Assembly: GCA_949299435.1 (NCBI GenBank)
Contig: CASGAK010000021.1
Coordinates: forward strand, 1-16,997
Direction: 5' to 3'
DNA: 16,997 bases
Source: an uncultured bacterium
GTDB taxonomy: Bacteria; Cyanobacteriota; Vampirovibrionia; Gastranaerophilales; Gastranaerophilaceae
The translations under genes were made by a program, and so were the position numbers. Below the pieces are notes generated by a model. That model had not been told where the DNA came from, did not search any database, and saw only the letters and a list, made by a program, of their open reading frames with translations. Below are positions 1-7,660 of the stretch, one piece after another. Each line of letters begins with the position of its first letter. The first letter of the stretch is position 1.

Positions 1-216
1 AGATTTTTAACTTTCACAGCATCATTTGTATTTGATGTTGTTGCTGCATTGACATTTATTGCGATTAAAGACAAAGTCACAGCTAAGCTGATTATATATA
101 TTTTTTTCATATTTATAAAGATCCTTTCGCTACTATTACTTACTTTGTATATAATATTCCCAATATTAATTTTTATATGCAGCTGCCTTCTTCATATTGT
201 TTACTGTTGTAATTAA
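1..216 (+). CDS. C-terminal end of a possible membrane protein (5' end outside window)
   Basis: Frame 1 of the plus strand is open from the first base to a TAA at 214-216, giving 71 residues. I read two hydrophobic stretches: residues about 4-22, and a long one from about 31 to 67. A short charged loop with Lys-Asp-Lys and Lys lies between them, which is the look of the last two membrane helices of an integral membrane protein. There is no internal start that would make it a complete gene, so the start would lie left of the window. The last 44 bases overlap the 3' end of the convergent minus-strand small secreted protein. The family is not recognisable from this tail. It could also be a chance open frame in AT-rich DNA, so confidence is moderate to low. 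Confidence 0.42.
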   Translation, partial: RFLTFTASFVFDVVAALTFIAIKDKVTAKLIIYIFFIFIKILSLLLLTLYIIFPILIFICSCLLHIVYCCN

Positions 217-520
217 ATCTTATAATCACACATTTATCTTTGTTTGTATATGTTTTGCCGTTAATTACTACAGGTTTAATAAAATCTGTTTTTGAGCAAT
301 GATCAAAAGATTCTGTTTTGAAATTCACAGCACCAAGCAAGGTCATTTCATATAAAATCTCTCTCTCACTGCCCTTTTCAATACCCAAATTTACTTTTGA
401 AAGACGCTTTGCAAGTATTTTAAGTTTTGCTAGGTCTTTTGTTGAAGTCGTTTGAGCACTATACCCTGCAGCTGTTGTTGCAGTAATAAATATTAGAAAT
501 GTAATAATGATTTTTGACAT
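173..520 (-). CDS. Small exported protein of unknown function, last gene of the hydrogenase operon
   Basis: This is a 115-residue protein of no family I recognise. The N-terminus (Lys3, hydrophobic residues about 4-18, then small residues to about Ala22) reads as a Sec signal peptide, so the product is probably periplasmic or outer-membrane facing. The mature part starts with a Lys-rich helical segment (about 28-48). It then has a C-terminal domain with three cysteines (75, 97, 114), two of which could form a disulfide. The start ATG has a good ribosome binding site (GAGGGG, 3 bases upstream). It lies only 14 bases after the hydA stop, so it is very likely co-transcribed with the hydrogenase genes. 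Whether it has anything to do with hydrogen metabolism is unknown. Its 3' end overlaps the possible plus-strand membrane protein by 44 bases. Confidence 0.75.
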   Translation of the reverse strand: MSKIIITFLIFITATTAAGYSAQTTSTKDLAKLKILAKRLSKVNLGIEKGSEREILYEMTLLGAVNFKTESFDHCSKTDFIKPVVINGKTYTNKDKCVIIRFNYNSKQYEEGSCI

Positions 521-534
521 TTACCCCTCACAAA

Positions 535-2286
535 CTAAATATCTTTATAAGAGCCTGCAAATCGATCTTGGTAGATCGTATGTAGGATTTCATGTGCTTT
601 ATGAGAATTCGGGTGTTCCAAATATTCTTGATAAAGTTTTTGAATAGAAGGATTCATATGAGATTTTCTGATTGTTAATTCAGAATCTTCTTTATATAAG
701 CCTTCTGCACGTTCAGCTTTAATTTTGGAATCATCGCAGCTGCGTGGTTGTCCGCCGCCGTTTATGCAACCACCTGGGCAAGCCATTACTTCAAGCATTT
801 GGAATGGTGCTTTGCCTGATTTGATTTCTTGTATTGCTTTTTCAGCTTCACGCAATGTTGATACAACTCGTACAACAAGTTTTGTACCTTTCAAGTCAAG
901 TTCAATATCACGCGATCTGTTTGTTGTGCCACGCATTTGTTTAATATTTACATCTTGCAGAATTTCTCCGGTTGCAAATTCATATGCAGTTCTTACAGCA
1001 GCCTCAGCTACTCCGCCGGAGGCTCCGAAAATGGTGCCGGCTCCTGTGTATTCTCCAAACGGACTGTCTGCATCTTCACCTTCTATTGCATTAAAGTTAA
1101 TTCCTGCTTCTTTTATCATTCTACCAAGCTCTTGCGTTGTAAGAACATAATCGGTATCAGGTTTTCCGTTTTTAGAAAGCTCCGGACGTTTGCATTCATA
1201 TTTTTTAGCTGTACAAGGCATAATTGCTACCACTGTCAGATTTTCTTTTTCAATATTAAAATGTTTTGGTACTAACTCTTTTAACACTGGTGAAAGCATT
1301 GACATAGGCGATTTACAGCTTGAAAGATGATGCAGCATATCAGGGTGTTGATCTTCTAGGTATTTTATCCAAGCAGGACAGCAAGATGTAAATAATGGAA
1401 GATTCTGACCAGATTTCAGTCTTTCCAAAAATTCTGTTGCTTCTTCCATAATGGTTAAATCAGCAGAAAAATTGGTATCGAAAATTAGATCAAAACCGAT
1501 TTTTCTTAAAGCTGCATTCATTAGTTTAATACTATTTTCACCTGGTTTTAATCCGAACATTTCACCTATTGCAACACGAGTTGCAGGTGCCATTTGGACA
1601 ACAACTTTTTTATTAGGATTTGTAATTTCATTCCATACATTTTCTACATCGGATTTAATAGTCAAAGCTCCTGTTGGGCAAACTGCTGCACATTGACCGC
1701 AGTTTACACAATCAACTTGCCCCATAGGTCTGCCGTTCATTGGCTGGACAACTGTTTTTGATCCTCGGTTTGCAAAGCCTAAGACTGAGTGTCCTTGAAA
1801 TTCTGTACAAGCTCTTACACAGGCTCCGCATAGAATACATTTATTAGGATCTCTTACTATTGACGGGGAGCTGTCATCTACGGGAAGGTATTCTTCTAAA
1901 GATTTTTCAGGATATCTGATTTTTCTTATTCCGTATTCTTCTGAATACTTTTGTAGTTCACAATTACCGGACTTTTCACAAGTCAGACATTCTTTATCAT
2001 GATTTGCCAAAAGAAGCTCAAGAACTGTTTTTCTTATTCTTCTAGTCCTTTCAGTATTAAGATGAATTTTTAACCCTGCTTCAGGGGGCATTGTACAAGA
2101 TGATTGTATTCCGCGACCTTCTATTTCAACTACGCACATTCTGCAGGCACCGAATGACGTAAGATCAGGTCGGTAACAAAATGTCGGAACATTCATTCCT
2201 GCTTTGCGTATAACTTCAAGCAGATTAGGCTCATCTGTAAATTCAACTTCTTTACCGTCTATAAATAGTGTTTTTTTATCTGTCAT
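535..2286 (-). CDS. hydA: [FeFe] hydrogenase catalytic subunit (NADH-linked, HydA/HndD type)
   Basis: This is the catalytic subunit, 583 residues, cytoplasmic; it reduces protons to H2 at the H-cluster. Domain order as seen: N-terminal [2Fe-2S] ferredoxin fold (Cys37, 48, 51, 64); His-Cys type [4Fe-4S] segment (His96, Cys100, 103, 109); two-cluster ferredoxin domain (Cys150/153/156/160 and Cys193/196/199/203); then the H-cluster domain. All three H-cluster signatures are intact: TSCCPAW at 300-306, MPCTAKKYE at 356-364 and MACPGGCINGGGQP at 501-514. Family knowledge makes Cys303, 358, 503 and 507 the cluster ligands and Cys302 the proton-relay cysteine. The C-terminal tail (about 545-575) is the usual small-subunit-like segment. 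Length matches HndD; the extra C-terminal [2Fe-2S] domain of the longer Thermotoga HydA is absent. It follows hydB by 30 bases and has an AAAAGGA binding site. Maturases HydE/F/G are not in this window. Confidence 0.96.
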   Translation of the reverse strand: MTDKKTLFIDGKEVEFTDEPNLLEVIRKAGMNVPTFCYRPDLTSFGACRMCVVEIEGRGIQSSCTMPPEAGLKIHLNTERTRRIRKTVLELLLANHDKECLTCEKSGNCELQKYSEEYGIRKIRYPEKSLEEYLPVDDSSPSIVRDPNKCILCGACVRACTEFQGHSVLGFANRGSKTVVQPMNGRPMGQVDCVNCGQCAAVCPTGALTIKSDVENVWNEITNPNKKVVVQMAPATRVAIGEMFGLKPGENSIKLMNAALRKIGFDLIFDTNFSADLTIMEEATEFLERLKSGQNLPLFTSCCPAWIKYLEDQHPDMLHHLSSCKSPMSMLSPVLKELVPKHFNIEKENLTVVAIMPCTAKKYECKRPELSKNGKPDTDYVLTTQELGRMIKEAGINFNAIEGEDADSPFGEYTGAGTIFGASGGVAEAAVRTAYEFATGEILQDVNIKQMRGTTNRSRDIELDLKGTKLVVRVVSTLREAEKAIQEIKSGKAPFQMLEVMACPGGCINGGGQPRSCDDSKIKAERAEGLYKEDSELTIRKSHMNPSIQKLYQEYLEHPNSHKAHEILHTIYQDRFAGSYKDI

Positions 2287-2316
2287 AATTTATTTTCCTT
2301 TTAATTTATTTTTGAA

Positions 2317-4179
2317 TTACTCTAAAACGATTGCTCTAAATGGGCAACTTGTAAAACAAGCTTCGCATTTGATACATTTACTTTGATCAATATGATGCGG
2401 TTGTTTTACTGTGCCTGAAATAGCTCCGACAGGACAGGTTCTTGCACATTTTGTGCAGCCTTTACATAGATCTTCATTTATTACAACTTTTTTCATTGCT
2501 GTACATACACCTGCTGGACATTTTTTATCCTTGATGTGAGCTATATATTCATCTCTAAAGTATTTCAAAGTTGAAAGTACAGGGTTTGGTGCAGTTTTCC
2601 CAAGTCCGCATAAAGAACCGTCTTTTACCGCATGTGCTAATTCTTCCAATGTATCCAAGTCTTTCATTTCGCCTTTGCCTGCGACAATTTTTTCAAGAAT
2701 TTTCAACATATTTTTTGTACCTTCACGACAGGGGACGCATTTACCGCAGCTTTCGTTTTGAGTGAAATTCATAAAGAATCTTGCGACTTCAACGATACAA
2801 GTCTTATCACTCATTACAACAAGTCCGCCTGAGCCTACCATAGCACCTGCTTTTATCAAATTATCATAATCCATTGGAATATCAAGGTGTTCTTCTGTTA
2901 AACAGCCGCCTGATGGACCTCCGATTTGTACGGCTTTGAATTTTTTACCGTCACGCATTCCACCGCCTATATCAAAGACGATTTCACGAAGTGTCGTACC
3001 CATCGGTACTTCAATTAAGCCTGTATTATTTACTTCACCAGTGAGGGCAAAGGTTTTTGTACCTTTTGATGTTTCTGTACCCATTTGAGAGAACCATTCT
3101 GCACCTTTTAAAATAATTACAGGTACATTTGCTAAAGTCTCTACGTTATTTATCAGAGTCGGTCTGCCAAAAAGCCCTTTATTAGCCGGAAATGGTGGTT
3201 TGGGTCTTGGCATTCCGCGTTCACCTTCAATTGAGGCAATAAGGGCTGTTTCTTCACCACAGACAAAAGCTCCGGCACCTTCTTTTATGTGGATTTCAAA
3301 TGAAAAATCACTTCCCATAATATTTTTGCCTAAGAAGTTTCTTGCTTCAGCATCAGCGATAGCCTTTCTTAGACGCTTGATTGCAAGCGGATATTCTGCA
3401 CGAACATAAATATATCCTTCATCAGCACCAATTGCAAAAGCTGCTATTGCCATACCTTCGAGTAGTTTGTGCGGGTCTCCTTCCATTACGGATCTGTCCA
3501 TGAATGCTCCAGGATCACCTTCATCTCCGTTGCATACGACATAAGATTTTCCACCGCGATTGGCTGCTGTAAATCGCCATTTTCTGCCAGTCGGAAAACC
3601 GCCGCCGCCTCTGCCGCGAAGTCCTGATTTTTCTATTGTTTCTATTACAGCTTCAGGATTGTTTTCTTCCAAAACGTTTGATAATGCTTCATATCCTCTT
3701 ACAGCAATTGCTTCATCAATGCATTCTGCGTTAATATTTCCGCAATTTGCAAGTGCTGTTCTTGTTTGTTTTGCGTAAAAATTTATATGTTCATCATCTT
3801 GTACATGCTGATGAGTTTTAGGATCCACATACATCAGTCGTTCTACTGGTTTGTTATTTTTTATGTGGCTTTCGTAAATTTCTTCTACATCTTTTTCTTT
3901 TACTTTAACATAAGTTACGTGCTTGTCAGGGATTACTACCAACACACCTTGTTCGCAAAATCCGTGGCAGCCTGTTGGGACGATTGTCATTTTATCGTAA
4001 TCTGTAAGAACTGATACATCGGCTCCTAATTCTTTGAATTTTTCAATAACTTTCAATGAGCCGTTTGCTACACAACCTGTTCCGGCACAGACTAATACTC
4101 TTAGGCCTTGACGGGTTATATTTTCTTGTGCTTTTTTTTGTTCTTCTTTTATGTCTATGTTCAATTTAGTCTTTTCCAT
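2317..4179 (-). CDS. hydB: NADH-binding/FMN subunit of the hydrogenase (HydB, NuoF-like)
   Basis: A 620-residue flavoprotein subunit that takes electrons from NADH and, in characterised trimeric enzymes, is the site of electron bifurcation with ferredoxin. Visible domains: N-terminal thioredoxin-like [2Fe-2S] domain (Cys31, 36, 71, 75); NuoF core with the FMN/NADH glycine-rich motif GRGGGGFPTGRKW (189-201) and NGDEGDPGAF (217-226); SLBB-like region about 375-470; [4Fe-4S] site Cys478, 481, 484 and 524; and a C-terminal two-[4Fe-4S] ferredoxin domain (Cys572/575/578/582 and Cys602/605/608/612). This NuoF core plus N- and C-terminal iron-sulfur domains is the HydB/HndC layout, not that of respiratory complex I. 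It overlaps hydC by one base (TAATG). Its binding site AAGGAGG is formed by the last codons of hydC, so translation is probably coupled. That the enzyme bifurcates is inference from the family. Confidence 0.95.
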   Translation of the reverse strand: MEKTKLNIDIKEEQKKAQENITRQGLRVLVCAGTGCVANGSLKVIEKFKELGADVSVLTDYDKMTIVPTGCHGFCEQGVLVVIPDKHVTYVKVKEKDVEEIYESHIKNNKPVERLMYVDPKTHQHVQDDEHINFYAKQTRTALANCGNINAECIDEAIAVRGYEALSNVLEENNPEAVIETIEKSGLRGRGGGGFPTGRKWRFTAANRGGKSYVVCNGDEGDPGAFMDRSVMEGDPHKLLEGMAIAAFAIGADEGYIYVRAEYPLAIKRLRKAIADAEARNFLGKNIMGSDFSFEIHIKEGAGAFVCGEETALIASIEGERGMPRPKPPFPANKGLFGRPTLINNVETLANVPVIILKGAEWFSQMGTETSKGTKTFALTGEVNNTGLIEVPMGTTLREIVFDIGGGMRDGKKFKAVQIGGPSGGCLTEEHLDIPMDYDNLIKAGAMVGSGGLVVMSDKTCIVEVARFFMNFTQNESCGKCVPCREGTKNMLKILEKIVAGKGEMKDLDTLEELAHAVKDGSLCGLGKTAPNPVLSTLKYFRDEYIAHIKDKKCPAGVCTAMKKVVINEDLCKGCTKCARTCPVGAISGTVKQPHHIDQSKCIKCEACFTSCPFRAIVLE

Positions 4180-4673
4180 TAGTTTTCCTCCTTAATCAAT
4201 GTGTCAAGAACTATTGTTATTGCATCGGAGGTCATTTGCGGATAGACTTTATCATTTATTACGACTACAGGTGCTAGTCCGCAGGCACCTAAACAACTTA
4301 CTGTTTCTAATGAAAAAAGACCGCTTTCACTTGTTAATTGCCCTTCTTGCATATTTAATTTTGCTCTGATTGCATTTAATACTGGCATTGAGCCTCTTAC
4401 ATGACATGCTGTTCCGTCACATACTTTTATTTCAAACTTACCTTTCGGCTGTAATGAAAATTGTGCATAAAAAGTAGCTACTCCAAATACCGTTGCAGGT
4501 GATAGTCCTTCTACTTTTGTTCCGATATAAATCATTGCATCTTCAGGCAGATATCGGTATACTTCCTGAACTTTTTGAAGCATTGCTATCAAATTAGATT
4601 TTTTACCGCCACAGGTACTGATAATTTCATCTAATTTTGATGTGTCAACGACATGATGATTTTCAACACTCAT
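4179..4673 (-). CDS. hydC: [2Fe-2S] thioredoxin-like subunit of the hydrogenase (HydC, NuoE-like)
   Basis: A 164-residue NuoE-family subunit. An N-terminal helical part (about 10-70, including the typical LSPATVFGVATFYAQF stretch) is followed by a thioredoxin-like domain. That domain carries the [2Fe-2S] ligands Cys85, Cys90, Cys127 and Cys131 in the C-x4-C ... C-x3-C pattern. It is the first gene of the hydrogenase operon and passes electrons within the HydABC complex. The start ATG at 4673 has AGGAG six bases upstream and about 65 bases of leader from the proposed promoter. The closing codons (Lys-Glu-Glu-Asn-stop) double as the ribosome binding site of hydB. A stand-alone complex I NuoE is the alternative reading. 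No other nuo genes are nearby, and the hydA linkage makes hydrogenase the clear choice. Confidence 0.95.
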   Translation of the reverse strand: MSVENHHVVDTSKLDEIISTCGGKKSNLIAMLQKVQEVYRYLPEDAMIYIGTKVEGLSPATVFGVATFYAQFSLQPKGKFEIKVCDGTACHVRGSMPVLNAIRAKLNMQEGQLTSESGLFSLETVSCLGACGLAPVVVINDKVYPQMTSDAITIVLDTLIKEEN

Positions 4674-4712
4674 CTTAGACTCCTATTATGTGATTTACTA
4701 TTAACCTCGATT

Positions 4713-4732
4713 AGTGTTGTATTTACAACACT
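4713..4732. promoter_or_regulatory. Perfect palindrome at the hyd transcription start (candidate operator)
   Basis: AGTGTTGT, four bases ATTT, then ACAACACT form a perfect 8+4+8 inverted repeat. It lies just downstream of the -10 box, at roughly +5 to +24 of the proposed transcript. That is a typical repressor position. The arms do not match the Rex consensus TTGTGAA-N4-TTCACAA, although the 7-4-7 half-site geometry is the same. The regulator is unknown. No U-run follows, so it is not a normal terminator. Confidence 0.55.
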
Positions 4733-4743
4733 ATCTTATTGGA

Positions 4744-4772
4744 ATTATCGCACAACTGTTTTTAAAAAGCAA
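4744..4772 (-). promoter_or_regulatory. Promoter of the hydCBA operon
   Basis: On the minus strand, TTGCTT (4767-4772) and GATAAT (4744-4749) are separated by exactly 17 bases, a good sigma70-type promoter. The expected start lies near 4737, about 64 bases before the hydC start. The -35 hexamer sits inside the descending arm of the weak hairpin that may end the upstream DUF2339 gene. Expression has not been tested. Confidence 0.65.
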
Positions 4773-4789
4773 GTTTTTAACAATGCTTT
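4766..4789 (-). terminator. Weak hairpin, possible terminator of the DUF2339 gene
   Basis: Downstream of the stop at 4818, AAAGCA and TGCTTT (minus strand) can pair around a 12-base loop and run into a T-rich stretch. The stem is short and contains the -35 box of the hyd promoter, so this is a weak call. Confidence 0.3.
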
Positions 4790-4817
4790 CTACTATAAGA
4801 GTGCGTGCGTAGACAGA

Positions 4818-6962
4818 TTATTTTGAATATTTTTTATTGTACATATAGGATAGTATCATTAAGATAATACCCAAAGTTATTATTGCAATAAATTTGTACA
4901 GAATATCTATGTTTGATAAATCAAATATCAGAATTTTTGCAATTGATAATATGCATAGACCTATTCCTGAATTTTTAAAGAAGTCTTTGTTTTGTAAAAT
5001 TCCTAGAGTTGTGATTGTCCCTGCATATAAAATCCAGCATAGTGATACTAAATATTGACCTTCTATTATGTCATATTTAGTAATCACGTCGTTCATTTCA
5101 TAGTGAAGTAAGATAAAACCTAAAAATATGGCTATATATTTATAAATTTTATTTTCAGTCCATTTTGCATATAGAATTGAGGTTGCGATTGCTGATAAAA
5201 AGGCGACTGTTCTTATATTAATCAGTGGTATAAATGCTTTTAGGGGAGTGTAGTGTATTCCGATAAATAAAAGTGCTATTGTTGAAATTATTCCGAAAAA
5301 TCCTCCAATTTTTGATATTATTGGATTGGAATTTGTTGAGTTGCTTAGTTTTTTTAAGTTTATAGTGTATACAAATGCTAAAATTATATTTGTCATTTTG
5401 TTTAGGAATTTAGCTGAGGTATTTTCGCCTGTATACCAAAGAGTAATCAGGTTATTCAATTCAAGTCCCATATAAAGATATATTGATGTGATTGAGATAA
5501 ATTTAAAAAAGTCTGAAATTTTTATTAGTGATTCACTGGCTGATTTTTTCAACAAATAATAAGACAATGCTGATGAGGTGATTATGGGTGTGAACATTAA
5601 AAGTCTTATATTCCATATCGGGGTATATTTCCCGATATTTCTAATTGCTAGGACTCCGTCTATAGGGACTATTGAGCAGAATGCAGAGCCAAATGTAGCT
5701 ACTGTCCATGTGCCAAGAAATTTAAATTTATATTTATAGGCATAGAATGCAAGTATTACGCTCTCGATTGACCAGGCGAAGCATTTTGTTGTAGGTGATT
5801 TATCACAGATAAAATATATGAATAAATATGCTGATGCTAGGCTTAGTTGTATATAGTTTTTTAAATCTTCAATTTTTGATCTTTTTATGTAGGCAATTAT
5901 TGCATATATTAAGGCCACTCCAAGTTCTGAATAGGCTACCAGATTATATTCTTTGTTAAATACTTTTATCAAAATAAGTGAAAAAACTGCTAAATTTATA
6001 AAGTTTAGTATATTATTGCTTTTTTTGTCTTTAAAGATTGCAAAGTCATATATTACGTAGATTGCCCATAAAATTAGCGGGAAAATCAAAGGAATTTTGC
6101 TGCAATATATTAAAGCCGCTATTGATGTAAGAGGAAGATTTATTGAGTTAATTAAATTTCTTTCTTGATTTTTGCAGGTATAGACTATGGATAATATATT
6201 TATAAATATCAAGTACCCGAACAAGAAAGATTCTGATATATTAAATTGTGAGCTTAGACAAATTATATTCATATAGCCTGCAAGTAATGATATTACTATC
6301 ATTGATATGGTTTTTAATTTATCTGCCAGATAAAATGCAAGAAGAAGCAGTATTGTCGCAATTGTACACATTACAGGCATGTTATACAGGTGAAAAATTC
6401 CGCTTGCACAGTATGTGGAGATGAACATTGCTCCAAAGCCTGTACCTAATAGAACTTCGGAATAGTTTTTCATATTTTCTTTATTATGCAGTTTTAAAGC
6501 TCCAAACATCATTGCTGCTCCTGCAAGGTAGCTGAGGGTTATTTTTAGCTGCGGTGTAAACTCAAAGTAGGGTGATACTATTTTTATAAGAATAATCAGA
6601 GCCACCAAAATAGCGAATGCTCCGATTTTATTAAAAATATTGCCTAAGAAAATATTTTCAAAAGAGTCTGATTTATCTTCTTTTTCTATAGTTTTTTCTA
6701 TATATTTCGGCAAAGGTACAGAATTTGAAGAAAGGACCGCTTCATCAGGAATATCTGATATAGATTCGATTTTGGGCTTTTGTTCTTCTGATTTTTCTCC
6801 TGCTTTTTCTTCTGTTGTGTCTTTGCTTTTTATGGGGATATGAATATTCTCTTTTAAAAGGTTATCTTTTAATTCTTTTAGTGAATCTGTTAATTCTGAT
6901 AATTTGTATTGGATTATAACAAGCCAAATAAGCATTACAATTATTACAAGTCCGGTCATCAT
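4818..6962 (-). CDS. DUF2339 family multi-spanning membrane protein
   Basis: A 714-residue integral membrane protein. It has an N-terminal anchor helix (about 3-18), a short coiled segment (about 20-38) and a charged, Glu/Lys-rich linker to about residue 100. From about 106 a long series of hydrophobic helices runs nearly to the C-terminus. Residues about 106-240 have the style of the DUF2339 core: a helix, a short amphipathic break, a GxxxxxxxxLH-type helix, then LLGTGFGAMFISTYCA. No enzyme activity is established for the family. The ATG at 6962 is followed directly by a second ATG at 6959. The GGGGG binding site ends one base before the first and four before the second, so 6959 is the likelier true start. 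It has its own consensus promoter and stands between nth and the hydrogenase operon with no obvious functional link. Confidence 0.85.
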   Translation of the reverse strand: MMTGLVIIVMLIWLVIIQYKLSELTDSLKELKDNLLKENIHIPIKSKDTTEEKAGEKSEEQKPKIESISDIPDEAVLSSNSVPLPKYIEKTIEKEDKSDSFENIFLGNIFNKIGAFAILVALIILIKIVSPYFEFTPQLKITLSYLAGAAMMFGALKLHNKENMKNYSEVLLGTGFGAMFISTYCASGIFHLYNMPVMCTIATILLLLAFYLADKLKTISMIVISLLAGYMNIICLSSQFNISESFLFGYLIFINILSIVYTCKNQERNLINSINLPLTSIAALIYCSKIPLIFPLILWAIYVIYDFAIFKDKKSNNILNFINLAVFSLILIKVFNKEYNLVAYSELGVALIYAIIAYIKRSKIEDLKNYIQLSLASAYLFIYFICDKSPTTKCFAWSIESVILAFYAYKYKFKFLGTWTVATFGSAFCSIVPIDGVLAIRNIGKYTPIWNIRLLMFTPIITSSALSYYLLKKSASESLIKISDFFKFISITSIYLYMGLELNNLITLWYTGENTSAKFLNKMTNIILAFVYTINLKKLSNSTNSNPIISKIGGFFGIISTIALLFIGIHYTPLKAFIPLINIRTVAFLSAIATSILYAKWTENKIYKYIAIFLGFILLHYEMNDVITKYDIIEGQYLVSLCWILYAGTITTLGILQNKDFFKNSGIGLCILSIAKILIFDLSNIDILYKFIAIITLGIILMILSYMYNKKYSK

Positions 6963-6988
6963 ACCCCCATTTTTTATATACCTTTTTA

Positions 6989-7017
6989 ATTATATTGACA
7001 ATAAAAACAGGTGTCAA
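6989..7017 (-). promoter_or_regulatory. Exact-consensus sigma70 promoter of the DUF2339 gene
   Basis: TTGACA (7012-7017) and TATAAT (6989-6994) on the minus strand are both perfect consensus hexamers with a 17-base spacer. The predicted start is near 6982, giving a leader of about 20 bases. A 7-bp inverted repeat (ATTGACA at 6994-7000 and TGTCAAT at 7012-7018, plus-strand reading) spans the -35 box and spacer and could hold a repressor on what would otherwise be a very strong promoter. Confidence 0.75.
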
Positions 7018-7021
7018 TTGA

Positions 7022-7645
7022 TTAAATATTTTTAGCACAAAAGTCTTTAATCGGACAGATATCACATTTAGGGTTTATAGGTTTGCAGACATTTTGTCCG
7101 TGGGTGACGAGTAAAGTGTTAATATCAATCCAGTATTTTTGAGGGAGTTTTTCTCTTAGGGCAAATTCTGTTTCTTCGGGAGTTTTTGTTTTTATGTAGC
7201 CTAAGCGGTTGAAAATCCTGTGAACATGGACATCGACGCAGATTGCAGGTTCGTTAAATCCTTGACTCATTACCAAATTAGCGGTTTTTCTGCCTACACC
7301 TTTGAATTTTGTCATTTCTTCAATTGATGCAGGAACTTTTGAGTTGTATTTTTCTACAAGCTCTTTCGATAATTCGATAATTTGTTTTGCTTTATTTGCG
7401 TAAAATCCTACTGGATAAATTGCTTTTTCCAGTTTTTTTACGTCACATTTGGCAAATTCTTCGGGTGTTTTTCCCAGTTCAAGCATTCTTAATGTCGCAG
7501 GGTATGTTGTTTTATCATTGGTACGCAGGCTTAAAATGCATGATATAAGCACAAGATAAGGATCTTTAAAATTATCCATCAGCTTTACAAAATCACTCTT
7601 TGGCTGATCTGCTTGTTTTAAATTTTTTACTATTTCGTCAATCAT
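7022..7645 (-). CDS. nth: Endonuclease III (DNA glycosylase/AP lyase)
   Basis: A base-excision repair enzyme that removes oxidised pyrimidines and cleaves the abasic site; 207 residues, close to the E. coli length of 211. The helix-hairpin-helix GVGRKTA (116-122) holds the catalytic lysine Lys120. The catalytic aspartate is Asp138 in VDVHVHR, and both have the same numbering as in E. coli. The C-terminal [4Fe-4S] loop is complete (Cys187, 194, 197, 203; C-x6-C-x2-C-x5-C). The position of E. coli Gln41, which probes the opposite strand, is Arg41 here (LSLRTND in place of LSAQATD). No Shine-Dalgarno sequence is visible before the ATG. The gene follows the small regulator by 15 bases and may depend on coupling to it. 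Confidence 0.95.
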   Translation of the reverse strand: MIDEIVKNLKQADQPKSDFVKLMDNFKDPYLVLISCILSLRTNDKTTYPATLRMLELGKTPEEFAKCDVKKLEKAIYPVGFYANKAKQIIELSKELVEKYNSKVPASIEEMTKFKGVGRKTANLVMSQGFNEPAICVDVHVHRIFNRLGYIKTKTPEETEFALREKLPQKYWIDINTLLVTHGQNVCKPINPKCDICPIKDFCAKNI

Positions 7646-7660
7646 AGGAATATTTTATTA

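Noticed and set aside
152..168. AT-only dyad TAATATT-CCC-AATATTA as a terminator for the hydrogenase operon
   Set aside because: The stem has no G-C pairs, no T-run follows on the minus strand, and it lies within the possible plus-strand coding frame.
725..1150. Plus-strand open frames opposite hydA and hydB
   Set aside because: They are antisense shadows of well-conserved coding sequence, with no plausible domains or start signals.
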